Part shown: piece by piece, positions 48,336-58,631 of the stretch
How positions within the stretch are numbered: the first letter of the stretch is position 1
Layout: each line of letters begins with the position of its first letter
Assembly: GCF_006517815.1 (NCBI RefSeq)
Contig: NZ_CP041198.1
Location: 1,054,001 to 1,118,000 of the forward strand
Direction: 5' to 3'
DNA: 64,000 nt
DNA from: Pseudarthrobacter sp. NIBRBAC000502770
Lineage (GTDB): Bacteria; Actinomycetota; Actinomycetes; Actinomycetales; Micrococcaceae
Notes under the pieces: model-generated
Databases searched by the model: none
The model's input: only the letters and a program-made list of their open reading frames with translations
What the model was told of the DNA's origin: nothing
Position numbers and translations under genes: made by a program

Positions 48336-49319
48336 CTAGCGGCGGGGCAGTTGCCTCCCGCGTTGCTGCCGCCGGAATGCCGGCGCGTTCGTGAGGACCA
48401 CACCGCCAACCACAATGGCGCCACCCACAAACTGCGCGGCCGTATGCACGGAGCCGGCGAGCATGGTCAGGACGGCGGTGAAGACGGTGATCAGGTTGAG
48501 GAACACCCCTGCTCCTCCCGCCGGCAGGACCGTCAGTGCGCGGTTCCACAGCACGTAGGACAGTACCGACGGAAAGAACGCGATGAAGAGCAAGGACGCC
48601 CATCCACTGTCTGTGGCGGGGAGGGCCAGGCCGCCCCTGGCGAGGTGGACGGGCGCCAGCAGGGCCACGGCCACGGCTGCCTGGACGGCCGTGGCCGTAA
48701 TCGGCGGGACCTTCGGTGCCAGGCGGCCGACGACCGTGTAGGCCGTCCACACCACCACTGCACCCACCATCAAGACTTCCCCGGTGCCAAAACCGGCAGT
48801 GGCCAGCCGGCCCACGTCCCCTCCGCTGATGACGATGAGGACGCCCGCCAGCGCCGTCACGACGCCGGCCACAGCCAGGGGAGTTAGCCGTTCGCGCAGG
48901 AACACCGCCGCCGCCAGCGTGATCAGTGCCGGGTTGAAGGCGTTGATCAGTGAGGCGTTGAACGCATCGGTATGTTCCAGGGCGAAGTACAGGAGGAGGT
49001 TGTAGCCGAGCAGCCCGCACACGCTGAGCGCCAGCAGCCATGGCCACGCAGCCAGAACCGCCCGCCACGACGGCCGCTCCACCAGCTGGGCGATCAGCAG
49101 CAGCGGCACCAGCGCAATGGCCCACCGCAGGAAGACCAGGCTGAGGGGGTCGATGCTGTGGACGGCGTCCGCACCCACCACATAATTGCCGGCCCAGAAC
49201 AGCGTTGCTCCCAGCAGGGAGAGAACGGCCACCGTACGCTTGCGCCGCGGGTGACCGGCGGCCCGCACCTCCGCCGCGTCGGACGGCTGTGCCGTCAGTC
49301 CCTGCTCAACGGATTCCAC
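48336..49319 (-). CDS. EamA/DMT family transporter
   Basis: A 327-aa drug/metabolite-type exporter with ten hydrophobic segments arranged as two EamA repeats (LLGATLFWAGNYVV... and GEVLMVGAVVVWTAYTVVGR...). The substrate is unknown. The frame is open back into the DUF3817 gene; I use the GTG at 49319, 16 bp past the DUF3817 stop, because earlier residues are non-coding in appearance. A GTG nearer the first helix is an alternative. A basic Gln/Arg-rich tail ends the protein. Confidence 0.85.
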   Translation of the reverse strand: MESVEQGLTAQPSDAAEVRAAGHPRRKRTVAVLSLLGATLFWAGNYVVGADAVHSIDPLSLVFLRWAIALVPLLLIAQLVERPSWRAVLAAWPWLLALSVCGLLGYNLLLYFALEHTDAFNASLINAFNPALITLAAAVFLRERLTPLAVAGVVTALAGVLIVISGGDVGRLATAGFGTGEVLMVGAVVVWTAYTVVGRLAPKVPPITATAVQAAVAVALLAPVHLARGGLALPATDSGWASLLFIAFFPSVLSYVLWNRALTVLPAGGAGVFLNLITVFTAVLTMLAGSVHTAAQFVGGAIVVGGVVLTNAPAFRRQQRGRQLPRR

Positions 49320-49335
49320 AGCGGTGTCCCATTCG

Positions 49336-49695
49336 TTAGGCGCGGCTTGATTCGAGGGCCGTGGCGGCGTCCGCTGCTTCGACTGCGGTGAGGTACCTGC
49401 GGCGCCCGGCCCAGCGTTCGAACAACAGGGTAGCGAACGGAAAAATTGCCGAGAACCCGGCCAGCGCTGCCACCCGGAACGGCCAGCGCTGCACGCGCCA
49501 CAGCATGAGCGCGGCAACCCCGTAGCCGATGAAGAGGGCGCCGTGGATGGGGCCCGCCACCTGGACGCCGAGTTCCGTGGTGCCGGCAATCCATTTGAAG
49601 TACATGCCGGCAAGGAGTGCTGCCCAGCTGCAGGCCTCGGCCACGGCGAGGATGCGGAAGGCGCGGATCATCGTTGTCCTGAGGGGCATGGTCAT
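49336..49695 (-). CDS. DUF3817 family membrane protein
   Basis: A 119-aa protein with three hydrophobic segments. The family pattern FRILAVAEACSWAALLAGMYFKWI...GPIHGALFIGYGVAAL is clear, with the conserved Glu in the first helix and the GPIHG motif in the second. The function is unknown. It lies 16 bp upstream of the EamA transporter gene on the same strand. Confidence 0.9.
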   Translation of the reverse strand: MTMPLRTTMIRAFRILAVAEACSWAALLAGMYFKWIAGTTELGVQVAGPIHGALFIGYGVAALMLWRVQRWPFRVAALAGFSAIFPFATLLFERWAGRRRYLTAVEAADAATALESSRA

Positions 49696-49760
49696 GTCCT
49701 GTCGTGGTGTGATCAGCGGAGGCGCAGAAAGCGGAAGCCCTGCGTGCGGCGGGGAGGGCG

Positions 49761-49804
49761 CAAAAAAACGCCCCGGCCACCGGCAGGGCCGGTACCGGGG
49801 CGTT
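49761..49804 (-). terminator. Terminator of the DUF4191 gene
   Basis: On the minus strand the stem AACGCCCCGG / CCGGGGCGTT has further pairing in its loop and runs into a seven-base T-tract. It is a typical Rho-independent terminator just after the DUF4191 stop. Confidence 0.92.
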
Positions 49805-49811
49805 CTACCAG

Positions 49812-50564
49812 CTAGCGTCCGCGGTTGGGACGGGCTTTGTACGGGTCAATGCCTTTGGGAATGGGAAGCCTGGTACCCATGGACGCGATGCGCTTGGAGA
49901 CCGTGCTCACTTCGAGCTTGGTCAGTTCGTTCTTCATCTTGCCCATCTGCTTGGCCACCTGGCTCAGCGGTACCTGGCCTTCGCCGCGGCCGGTCTGGAT
50001 GGTGTGGACCGGAACGTTGGGGAGGATGCGGGCAAGGCGCTTGCGCTCGGCATCGAGCAGGGGCTTCACCCGGTGGGTGGGGCCTTCGCTGACAAGGACG
50101 ACGCCGGGACGGCCTACGGCGCGGAACACGGCATCCTGCGTGCGCGGGTTAACGGCAACGGGCTGGTCTTCGGTGATCCAGCCGCGGCGCAGCGTCCCCA
50201 GGGCAGCGCCCGAAGCGCCGGGCTGGTTTTCGATCTGCGCGAACGCAGCACGCTCGGCCCGGCGGGACAGGATGAACGTAGCGGCCAGCAGGCCGAGCGG
50301 GATCCCGATGATCAAGCCCGTGATCCAGTTGTCCAGCCAGAAACCCACCAGGAAGCTCACGGCCACGACGCCGAGGAACACCAAAAGCATCAGCCACGGA
50401 ACCATGGGATCGTGGCGGCGGGTCATGGTGAAGACCTCGCCGATCTGCTTGAGCCTGCTGGGCTTCTTGGCCTTCGCTTCCTTGGGCTTGCGCGTGAACA
50501 GGCCGCGCTTCACCGCGCTGGAGCCCGCCGGGGTGGAGTTGCTGGAGTCAGGGGATTTCGCCAT
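49812..50564 (-). CDS. DUF4191 family membrane protein
   Basis: A 250-aa protein. The N-terminal 45 residues are Lys-rich. Two hydrophobic helices (about 56-74 and 79-97) form a hairpin. A cytoplasmic C-terminal domain contains RRGWITEDQPVAVNPRTQDAVFRAVGRPGVVLVSEGP and a conserved KQMGKMKNELTKLEVSTVSKRI helix. It matches the Rv2219-type family found next to lipA in actinobacteria. The function is unknown. It has its own terminator and lies downstream of lipA in the same direction. Confidence 0.9.
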   Translation of the reverse strand: MAKSPDSSNSTPAGSSAVKRGLFTRKPKEAKAKKPSRLKQIGEVFTMTRRHDPMVPWLMLLVFLGVVAVSFLVGFWLDNWITGLIIGIPLGLLAATFILSRRAERAAFAQIENQPGASGAALGTLRRGWITEDQPVAVNPRTQDAVFRAVGRPGVVLVSEGPTHRVKPLLDAERKRLARILPNVPVHTIQTGRGEGQVPLSQVAKQMGKMKNELTKLEVSTVSKRIASMGTRLPIPKGIDPYKARPNRGR

Positions 50565-50593
50565 AGTGCCTCAATTCTACGTGACTTAAACCA

Positions 50594-50631
50594 AAGGGCC
50601 GGACGCTGGATTCTTCCAGAGCCCGGCCCTA
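50594..50631 (-). terminator. Terminator downstream of lipA
   Basis: On the minus strand AGGGCCGG...CTGGA pairs with TCCAG...CCGGCCCT around a short loop and is followed by TTTGGTTT. It ends the lipB-lipA operon. Confidence 0.8.
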
Positions 50632-50652
50632 TGCCACTTCATAAAGGAGAGG

Positions 50653-51672
50653 TCACGAGTGTGCGGCGAGGAGGGTGGCGGCTTCCTGGCGGGTGGTGCC
50701 GGAGTCCTGGATGCCTTCTGCGATGTGGGCGAGTTCGGCGGGGATGTCGCGGCCTTTTTTGCGCATGGCGGTGGCCCAGAGGCGGCCGGCGCGGTAGGAG
50801 GAGCGGACCAGGGGTCCGGACATGACGCCGAGGAAGCCGATTTCTTCGGCTTCGTGCTGGAGGTCCACGAATTCCTGGGGTTTGACCCAGCGGTCCACGG
50901 GCAGGTGCCGTTCGGAGGGGCGGAGGTACTGGGTGATGGTGATCAGGTCGCAGCCGGCCTGGTGGAGGTCGCGGAGGGCTTCGCTGATTTCTTCGCGGGT
51001 TTCGCCCATGCCCAGGATGAGGTTGGATTTGGTGACCATGCCCAGGTTCCGGCCCTGGGTGATGACGTCCAGGGAGCGTTCGTAGCGGAACGCGGGGCGG
51101 ATCCGTTTGAAGATCCGGGGGACGGTTTCGACGTTGTGGGCGAAGACTTCGGGGGCGGAGTCGCAGATCGCCTTGATGTGGTCGGGGTTGCCGGAGAAGT
51201 CGGGGATGAGCAGTTCGACGCCGGTGCCGGGGTTCAGTTCGTGGATCTTGCGGACGGTTTCGGCGTAGAGCCAGACGCCTTCGTCTTCGAGGTCGTCGCG
51301 GGCCACGCCGGTGACGGTGGCGTAGCGCAGCTGCATGGAGTGGACGGAGCGGGCCACCTTGGTGGGTTCGAACATGTCCACGGGGGAGGGTTTGCCGGTG
51401 TCGATCTGGCAGAAGTCGCAGCGGCGGGTGCATTCGGAGCCGCCGATGAGGAAGGTCGCTTCCTTGTCTTCCCAGCATTCGAAGATGTTGGGGCAGCCGG
51501 CTTCTTCGCAGACGGTGTGCAGGCCTTCTTTTTTGACGAGGTTCTTCAGCCCGACGAACTCGGGGCCCATCTGGACCTTGGCCTTGATCCACTCCGGCTT
51601 GCGTTCCACCGGGACCGCAGCGTTGCGCTGCTCGATCCGCAGCATCTTCCGGCCTTCAGGTGCCAATGTCAC
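50653..51672 (-). CDS. lipA: Lipoyl synthase
   Basis: Radical-SAM enzyme of 339 aa that inserts two sulfur atoms into octanoyl-protein. The auxiliary cluster ligands are Cys55, Cys60 and Cys66, and the radical-SAM cluster ligands are Cys81, Cys85 and Cys88 (CTRRCDFC). LIPDFSGN and RSSYRAG near the C-terminus (the Ser ligand) complete the family pattern. The GTG start overlaps the lipB stop as GTGA. Codon choice is unusually extreme, with almost every third base C or G, so a 317-aa reading in another frame is a by-product. Confidence 0.97.
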   Translation of the reverse strand: MTLAPEGRKMLRIEQRNAAVPVERKPEWIKAKVQMGPEFVGLKNLVKKEGLHTVCEEAGCPNIFECWEDKEATFLIGGSECTRRCDFCQIDTGKPSPVDMFEPTKVARSVHSMQLRYATVTGVARDDLEDEGVWLYAETVRKIHELNPGTGVELLIPDFSGNPDHIKAICDSAPEVFAHNVETVPRIFKRIRPAFRYERSLDVITQGRNLGMVTKSNLILGMGETREEISEALRDLHQAGCDLITITQYLRPSERHLPVDRWVKPQEFVDLQHEAEEIGFLGVMSGPLVRSSYRAGRLWATAMRKKGRDIPAELAHIAEGIQDSGTTRQEAATLLAAHS

Positions 51673-52337
51673 AGTAGAGCTCCTTCAGGGCTCGAAACCA
51701 ATACTTCTTCATGCTTGCGGAATTCCTCCACGAACCGCTCCGCGATGTCCGCGGGGTGGATTTCCCTGCCCGTTTCAAGGGACATGGTGGTCACTCCGGC
51801 GTCGGTGATGCCGCAGGCTATGATCTGGCCGTAGGGCGCAAGGTCGTTGCTGCAGTTAATGGCGACGCCGTGCATGGTCACGCCGTTCAGGACACGGATG
51901 CCGATCGCAGCGATCTTGCGGTCGGGGCCTTTTGAATCGGCCTTGATCCATACGCCCGCGCGGCCTTTGATGCGTTCTGCGTTGATGCCGTAGTCCGCCA
52001 TGACGGCGATCATGATCGCTTCAAGGCGCTCCACGTAGTCCCTGATTCCGGAGCGGTTCTTGAGCTTCAGGATGGGGTAGGCAACCAGTTGGCCCGGGCC
52101 GTGCCACGTAAGTTTGCCGCCGCGGTCCACCGCGACGACCGGCGTACCGTCAAAGGGCCGCTCGTGGTCCTCGGTAAGCTTGCCGGCCGTATAGACAGCG
52201 GCGTGCTCCAACAGAAGGACTGTGCTGGGCGCACTTCCCGCGACAACTTTGTCATGGAGTTCGCGCTGGGCATCCCAGCCTTCCATGTAGTCAACGAAGT
52301 CGGGGGCAAGACCCAGCTGTGAAAACTCAAGAGTCAT
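51669..52337 (-). CDS. lipB: Octanoyl-[acyl-carrier-protein]:protein N-octanoyltransferase
   Basis: Transfers octanoate from acyl carrier protein to lipoyl domains, ahead of LipA; 222 aa. [19 protein letters not shown], the catalytic Lys region (KIAAIGIRV), [23 protein letters not shown] with the catalytic Cys, and ETGREI are family motifs. It forms an operon with lipA with a 4-nt overlap. A lipoyl-dependent E2 (SucB) is encoded 7-9 kb away. Confidence 0.96.
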   Translation of the reverse strand: MTLEFSQLGLAPDFVDYMEGWDAQRELHDKVVAGSAPSTVLLLEHAAVYTAGKLTEDHERPFDGTPVVAVDRGGKLTWHGPGQLVAYPILKLKNRSGIRDYVERLEAIMIAVMADYGINAERIKGRAGVWIKADSKGPDRKIAAIGIRVLNGVTMHGVAINCSNDLAPYGQIIACGITDAGVTTMSLETGREIHPADIAERFVEEFRKHEEVLVSSPEGALL

Positions 52338-52474
52338 GGCATCCAGCTTAGACCCCGCAGCCGCACCGGCCCGGTTTAGTGTCCAAGCTCACCGGCGGGA
52401 CTCAATGTGACCACGGCCGCCGGAGGCTGTGGATAACTTCTGCGGCGCGGCCGGAAGTCGGCTAGACATGGACC

Positions 52475-54085
52475 ATGGACGATGCACAGGCACCCGAAGT
52501 ACCGGGGTACGACGTCGGCAGGCTGCTGGGGCGGGGCGGCAGCGCGGATGTGTGGCTGGTACGGGAGCGCCGGACCGGACAGGAATACGCATTGAAGTGC
52601 TTCCGCGCCGGCGGCAGCGGCGCGGGCAGCAGTCCGGGAATCACCCAGGAGGAAGTGCGGCGGGAGATCCGCATCCTGTCAGTCCTGGACCACCAGCACC
52701 TGGTCAAGGCCCACGGGGCGGTGCAGGGCACCGAACCCGGCAGCGGTGCGGCCCTGACCATGGACTATGCTGCCGGCGGTTCGCTGGCCCAGCTGGTCGC
52801 TTCCCGGGGCAGGATCAGCGTGGGGGAAACGGTCACGGTGCTCACGCCTATAGCCCAGGCCCTGGCCTACCTGCATGCCAAGGGCTTCACGCACTCGGAT
52901 GTGTCCCCGGGAAATGTCCTGTTCACCGGGCAGGGAAAACCGGTGCTGTCGGACCTCGGAATTGCCCGGATGCTGGGCGATCCCGGCCGTGCGGGGGCCT
53001 CCGGAACCGGAGGATTCGTGGATCCGTCCCCGGTGGACGCCGTCCGCGCCGGCCTGCAGCCGGAACGCGACGTGTACTCGGTGGCCGCCCTGGGCTGGTA
53101 TTGCCTGACGGGTGATCCGCCGGGACGGACCGCCGACCGGCCTCCGCTGTCCCTGCTGGTTCCCGGCGTTCCCAAAGACTTGGCAGCCGCCCTGGAAGCA
53201 GGACTGAACGATGAGCGGAGGCTGCGACCTGACGCGCTGGCGCTGGCCACTGCCGTGTACCGCAGTGCTGAACCACAACCCGTGGACCTCTCCGGCGCCG
53301 TTCACCCCAGCGTCCTGCCGGAGCTGCTGACCCGCCGCCACGTTCCCCCTGTGTCGCGGGGCAGCGGACTCCGGGAGAAAATCCAGGGGCTCCGCCGCCG
53401 GGCGGAGGCCTCCCGGTGGTCCGCGTGGCCGGGCGCGGCAACAACTACAACCCCGCCGGCCAGGGGAAAGCACGCGGTGGGCCCCGCCGGTGGCCAGGTG
53501 CTGCGGCTTCTACGCCGTTCCGTGCTGCCGCTCGTTGCCGCGGCTGCCGCAGTGCTGTGGTGGCTGTCAGCGTCTGCCGGGCACGGCATGTGGCCCGGTA
53601 ATTCTGCGCACGGTCCGGTCCCACCAGGTGCGTCCCCGGCCGCAACAGGTGGCGGTGGCCGGGAGGCCGTGCCCCTGGACGTGGCGCGGGAGCAGGCAGG
53701 GGCAGCTGATCCCGTAACAGCCGCGCAGGGGCTGGCGGCGGTTCGCGACTACGCCTTCAGCAGCGGTGGAATGGAACTTCTGGCGGACGTGAACGCCCCC
53801 GGGTCGGCCGCGGCTGCGGCTGACCAGAGGATCTCCAGCCAGGTCGCCGCGGGCCGGCGGCTCGCCGGATTCAGCACCACGCTCTCGGGGTTGACTGTCG
53901 AGGACGGGGCCACCGGCGTCCACGCGGTGGTGCGGGCCGTCTCCACTTCGTCCGGGTACCAGGTGTTGGACCCGGATGACACCGTGCTGGCCACGGGGCC
54001 CGCGAGCCGGCCGCAGCCGCTGCGGCTGGTCCTGGTGTCCGTCGATGGCCGGTGGCGGGTCAGCGACATCCTGCCCGGCCAGTGA
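52475..54085 (+). CDS. Divergent Ser/Thr protein kinase-like membrane protein
   Basis: A 536-aa protein. A kinase-fold domain covers about residues 12-265 with a glycine loop GRGGSADVW and Lys41 (YALK). The catalytic loop reads HSDVSPGN (140-147) where HRDxKPEN is usual: the base Asp142 and Asn remain, but Arg is Ser and the phosphate-contacting Lys is Ser. The magnesium motif is DLG (160-162). A disordered linker, one transmembrane helix (about 349-367) and an extracellular region of about 165 residues follow, without PASTA repeats; residues 405-530 read like an NTF2-like domain. It may be weakly active or a pseudokinase. It stands alone between lipB and a convergent epimerase gene. Confidence 0.85.
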   Translation: MDDAQAPEVPGYDVGRLLGRGGSADVWLVRERRTGQEYALKCFRAGGSGAGSSPGITQEEVRREIRILSVLDHQHLVKAHGAVQGTEPGSGAALTMDYAAGGSLAQLVASRGRISVGETVTVLTPIAQALAYLHAKGFTHSDVSPGNVLFTGQGKPVLSDLGIARMLGDPGRAGASGTGGFVDPSPVDAVRAGLQPERDVYSVAALGWYCLTGDPPGRTADRPPLSLLVPGVPKDLAAALEAGLNDERRLRPDALALATAVYRSAEPQPVDLSGAVHPSVLPELLTRRHVPPVSRGSGLREKIQGLRRRAEASRWSAWPGAATTTTPPARGKHAVGPAGGQVLRLLRRSVLPLVAAAAAVLWWLSASAGHGMWPGNSAHGPVPPGASPAATGGGGREAVPLDVAREQAGAADPVTAAQGLAAVRDYAFSSGGMELLADVNAPGSAAAAADQRISSQVAAGRRLAGFSTTLSGLTVEDGATGVHAVVRAVSTSSGYQVLDPDDTVLATGPASRPQPLRLVLVSVDGRWRVSDILPGQ

Positions 54086-54146
54086 ACAGCCTTAGTGAAC
54101 AGCCCGGGGAACCCTGGCATCCAGCATTGCCGGGTCGCCCCACTGC

Positions 54147-55058
54147 CTAGCCCCGCTGGACCGCGCCGGCCTTTCCCGCCACCCATTGGGCTGCATCTGC
54201 CAGGTGCCCGTGCTGCCACTGGAACCCGGCAGCTGCCAGGACGGCCGGCTCCATCCGCTGGCTGTACAGCAGGAGCTCCTCACCCAGGCCGGGCATCACG
54301 GTGCGCAGCACGGGGGCGGGGACCCGCAGCAACGCCGGCCGGTGCAGGGCCCTGGCCAGGGCCGCCACGATGTTGTTCACATCCGCCTGTTCAGGGGCGG
54401 CCACATTGACCGGCCCGGAGACCGGGGAGGCCAACAGGAACAGGAATGCGGCCGAAACGTCGGGAAGCGTTACCCAAGGCCAGAATTGCCTGCCGTTGCC
54501 AAACGGGCCGCCCACCCCCAGGCGCAGCAGCGGGAGCAGCTTGCCCAACGCCCCGCCGGACTGGCTGAACACCACTCCGGTCCGCGGCGTCACCACCCGC
54601 ACGCCCGCCGGCGCCATCAGCGCGGCCTGCTCCCACTCAATGCAGATTTGCGCGAGTGTCCCCTCGCCTGCCGCTGCATCTTCCCGGAGGACGGTGTTGC
54701 CCGCGTCACCGTAGTAGCCCGAACCGGACTGGCTGATGAAGGCTGCGGGTGGAGCGTCGGACCGTGCCATAGCCTGCACCAGGGTCCTGGTGGGTCCCAG
54801 CCGGGAACTGAACAGTTCCTCCACGCGGTGCCGGGTCCACGGCCGGTCGCCGATGCCGGCGCCGGAAAGGTTGACCACTGCGTCCGCGCCGGACAACACC
54901 GCGGGATCCAGGACCCCGGCCGCCGGATCCCAGCGAACTTCGCCGGCATTGGCCGGGGGCCTGCGGACCAGTGTCACCACAGAGTGGCCGGCACGGCGGA
55001 AGGCTGCGGACATGGAGGTGCCGATGAGCCCGGAGGCGCCGGCCATGACGATATGCAT
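54147..55058 (-). CDS. TIGR01777 family NAD(P)-dependent epimerase-like protein
   Basis: A 303-aa extended SDR-like protein (YfcH/SulA type). The N-terminal nucleotide-binding loop is VMAGASGLIGTSM, and AVVNLSGAGIGDRPWT, ISQSGSGYYGD and RTGVVFSQSGGALGKLLPLLRLGVGGPFGNGRQFWPWVTLPDVS are family hallmarks. The C-terminal DUF1731 region follows. The substrate is unknown. I use the ATG at 55058; a tandem GTG at 55073 is possible. Confidence 0.9.
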   Translation of the reverse strand: MHIVMAGASGLIGTSMSAAFRRAGHSVVTLVRRPPANAGEVRWDPAAGVLDPAVLSGADAVVNLSGAGIGDRPWTRHRVEELFSSRLGPTRTLVQAMARSDAPPAAFISQSGSGYYGDAGNTVLREDAAAGEGTLAQICIEWEQAALMAPAGVRVVTPRTGVVFSQSGGALGKLLPLLRLGVGGPFGNGRQFWPWVTLPDVSAAFLFLLASPVSGPVNVAAPEQADVNNIVAALARALHRPALLRVPAPVLRTVMPGLGEELLLYSQRMEPAVLAAAGFQWQHGHLADAAQWVAGKAGAVQRG

Positions 55059-55131
55059 GGTCCATCTCACCACGGCAGCACGGGTTGTGTATCTCCCGCG
55101 GGGCAGGGGAGGGGATGGCTATGATCGAACG

Positions 55132-58100
55132 ATGACCTCTTCCAGCTACTTCCGTTTCCCGCATCTGCACGGTGATCTGGTCACTTTCGTGGCCGAGGAC
55201 GACGTGTGGATCGCGCCCCTGGACGGCGGCCGCGCTTGGCGTGTCTCCTCCCTCCAGCTCCCTGCCCGCAACCCGCGTTTTACCCCTGACGGCAAGCGCC
55301 TGGTGTGGACCGTAGTCCAGGGAACGGCGCCGGAGGTAGTTTCTGCACAGGTGGACGGCGGCGGGTACCGGCAGCTCACGTATTTCGGCCACAGCACCAC
55401 CAAGGTCAAGGGATTCACCACGGGCGGTTCCGTGGTGGTCACCAGCGCGTTCCGCCAGGCCGAAAGCCGGCATACCCACGCCTACAGCGTCCCGCTCGAC
55501 GGCGGCTGGGCCCAGGAGCTGCCCTATGGCCCTGTCGAGTCCGTTGCCTTCGGCCCCGAAGTCGGCGATGAACGCCCCGTGGTCCTGGCCAGTGTTCTCT
55601 CCCGCGAACCTGCATGGTGGAAGCGGTACCGGGGTGGAACTGCTGGGAAGCTGTGGATCGACCGCGACGGCAACGGCGAATTCGAACGCCTCCTCCCGGA
55701 CCTTGACGGCAACCTCGCCGACCCCCTCTGGGTGGACGGCCGGATCGCCTTCCTGTCCGACCATGAGGGCTACGGCAACCTGTACTCGGTCCTGCCCAGC
55801 GGTAAGGACCTGCGCAGGCACACCGACCATCAGGACTTCTATGTCCGGCACGCGGCCACCGACGGCAAACGGGTCATCTTTGAATCGGCCGGCGAACTTT
55901 GGGTCCTCCACGACCTTGGCTCGGACGCAGTGAAACTGGACATTAGCCTCGGATCCGCCAGCCAGACGAGGCGCCCCGCACTGCTCGACGCCGTCAAGCA
56001 CCTCGGTGCGGTGGCACCGGATGTGGCGGGCGCCGCCAGCGCCGTCGAATCCCACGGCACCATCCACTGGCTGCGGCACAAGGACGGCCCGTCACGCATC
56101 ATCGAGGCCACCCCGGGTGTCCGCGGCCGGCTGCCGCGGCCGCTGGGAGACGGACGCATTGCCTACATCGCCGACCGTGGCGGCGTCGAAGCACTGCATA
56201 TCAAGGACATCGCCGCACCTGTTCCGCACACCGCTGGAAATCCGGGCACCCAGGCCCAGGATGCCCGCGCCGGGGCAGCAGCACCCGTTGAGGATGAAGC
56301 GGAGGCGGTCAGCCTGCCCCAGCCTGTCCCGGCGTCCGGCGCCAAAGTGCCGGCGGCAACAACGGCCCACGCGTCCACCGATGACGAGCAGCAGGCGGAT
56401 GTGGCGCCCCAGGCCGATGCCCCCGGCACCGAAGCCCAGGCTCCGGCGGCGGACGCCGGTGTCACCGTGCCGACGCCGTCCCGGGCCAGTTCCCTGGAGC
56501 CGAGCCCCGACGGCCGGTGGGTTGCCCTTGGAACCTCCTTTGGTGATGTCTTCGTGGTGGACACCCGCACCGGAGACCTCACACCGGTAGCCAGCATCGG
56601 GGAGGGCAGCATCTCCGAACTGGGGTGGTCGGCGGATTCGCGCTGGCTGGTCTGGTCCGAGCCCGTCACCTCCTTCGGTTCGCGCAGCCGGCTGCGCCTG
56701 GCCACCGTGGACCGGCTCGACGCGGAACCCGTGGAGGTTACCGACGGCCGCTTCCGCGACGCTTCCCCGGCCTTCACCCCGGACGGGAAATTCCTTGCGT
56801 TCCTGTCCAACCGCAGCTTCGACCCCGTGTACGACGGGCACTCGTTCGACCTCTCCTTCCCCAGCCCCATCAAGCCGTACCTGGTGGCGCTTGCTGCCGG
56901 GACGCCGTCGCCCTTTGGCCCTTCGGTTGATCCCGCGGGCCGGGAGCCGGACGCAGAAGCCGCGGACGGTGCCGCGGACGGTGCGGTGCCCGCCGTCACT
57001 GTCGATCCGGAGGGCCTTGCCCACCGCGTGATCGGCGTTCCCGTGCCGCAGGGCAACTACAGCTCATTGAAGGCCGTTGACGGCGCGCTCCTCTGGCTCG
57101 ACTCCGTCCTGGCGGGCGTGACCGGCGACGGGAAAGCCAGCCAGGAGGACAAGGACGCCCGTCCCAGCCTGGTCCGGTATGACATCGCCCGGCGCAAGCA
57201 GACCACCCTGGTGGATGCCGTGGACAGCTACCGGCTCTCGGGTGACCGCAGCAAAGTGGTGGCGGTCGCCGATAAGCAGGTGACTGTTGTTCCGTCGGAC
57301 GCCAAGACGGACGAGGAATCCGGAAAGCTGGTCAAGGTGGACCTGGGCAGGATCCGCGTCCTGATGGACCCGCTCAGCGTTTGGGGACAGGCATTTGACG
57401 AGGCCTGGCGCCTGCAGCGCGACTTCTTCTGGGCCGAGGACATGGCCGGCCAGGACTGGGAATCCATCCACGCCCGGTACCGGCCGCTGGTGGAACGGCT
57501 CGGCTCGCATGACGACCTCGTGGACCTCCTGTGGGAACTGCACGGCGAACTGGGAACTTCCCACGCCTACGTGCGCCCTGCAGCCGTCACCGAACGCGGC
57601 AGCCGTGGACAAGGCCGGCTCGGCGCCGACCTCGTACACACCGCCCGCGGCTGGGAGATCACCCGCATCCTGGCGGGCGAGTCCTCTGACCCGCTGGCGA
57701 CGTCGCCGCTGACCAGGCCCGGCGTCGGCGCGAGGGCAGGGGACGTCCTCCTGGCCGTCGACGGCGTCCCGCTGTCCGAAGGCACCACCCCTGCCATGCA
57801 GCTGGTGGGGGCCGCCGGCCGCGCCGTGGAGCTCACCCTCCTCAACGGCCCCGGACACGGCGGCGCTGAGGGCACCCAGCGGAGGGTCGCCGTCGTGCCT
57901 GTCAAGGATGAGGAACGCCTGCGGTACCAGGAATGGGTTGCGGGCAACCGGCGGACGGTCCGCGAGGCTTCCAACGGAACCTTCGGCTACCTGCACATCC
58001 CTGACATGATGGCCAACGGCTGGGCCCAGCTCCACCGGGACCTGGATACCGAAACGGCATTCGATGGCCTGATCGTCGATGTCCGCCGCAACCGCGGGGG

Positions 58101-58616
58101 CACACCTCCCAGCTTGTTGCCGAGCTCATTGGCCGCAAGGTCACAGGATGGAGCATGCCGCGCGGCGAGAAGCCGCGCACCTACCCCCACCATGCGCCGC
58201 GGGGGCCCGTGATCATCCTCGCGGACGAGTTCGCCGGGTCCGATGGCGACATCATCACCCAGGTGTCAAAGCTCCGCGGCATCGGCCCGGTGATCGGAAC
58301 GCGCACCTGGGGCGGTGTGGTCGGCATCGACAACCGGTTCACGCTGGCGGACGGCACCGGCGTCACCCAGCCCCGCTATGCCAACTGGTTCGGCGGCGGC
58401 GTGGGCTGGAGCGTGGAGAACTACGGCGTAGACCCGGACATCGAGGTCACCTACCCGCCGCACGCCTACGCCGCCGGGCGGGACCCCCAGCTGGAGTACG
58501 GCATCGGGGCGCTGAAGGAAATGATCCAGGAACTGCCCACCGACCGGCCGCCGGCGCGCTCCGGCTACCGGAAGCTGAAGCCTGCCCCGCTTCCCGCGCG
58601 CCGGCACGACGGCTAA
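55132..58616 (+). pseudogene. Tricorn-type protease (S41 family), interrupted by a one-base frameshift
   Basis: A large cytosolic protease thought to degrade proteasome or other oligopeptides. From the ATG at 55132 the order is a beta-propeller region (about residues 1-720, with an acidic Ala/Pro-rich insertion near 360-450), a helical domain, Ser810-His811 (GTSHAYV, matching tricorn Ser745-His746) and a PDZ domain. The frame shifts after GGGGG at 58096-58100 (after DVRRNRGG) and the first reading ends at 58212 (1026 aa). The rest of the S41 core continues in another frame from CAC at 58101 to 58616, with the nucleophile Ser in FAGSDGD (58239) and Glu in VENYGVD (58416). One missing base restores an intact protein of about 1161 aa, so this is either a recent pseudogene or a sequencing error. 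Confidence 0.9.
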
Positions 58617-58631
58617 CCCGGGCCGGCAACG

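Noticed and set aside
50639..51592. A 317-aa Arg/Pro-rich open frame on the same strand as lipA
   Set aside because: It is a shifted reading of lipA; the composition (almost only R, P, H, G) is an artefact of extreme third-position GC.
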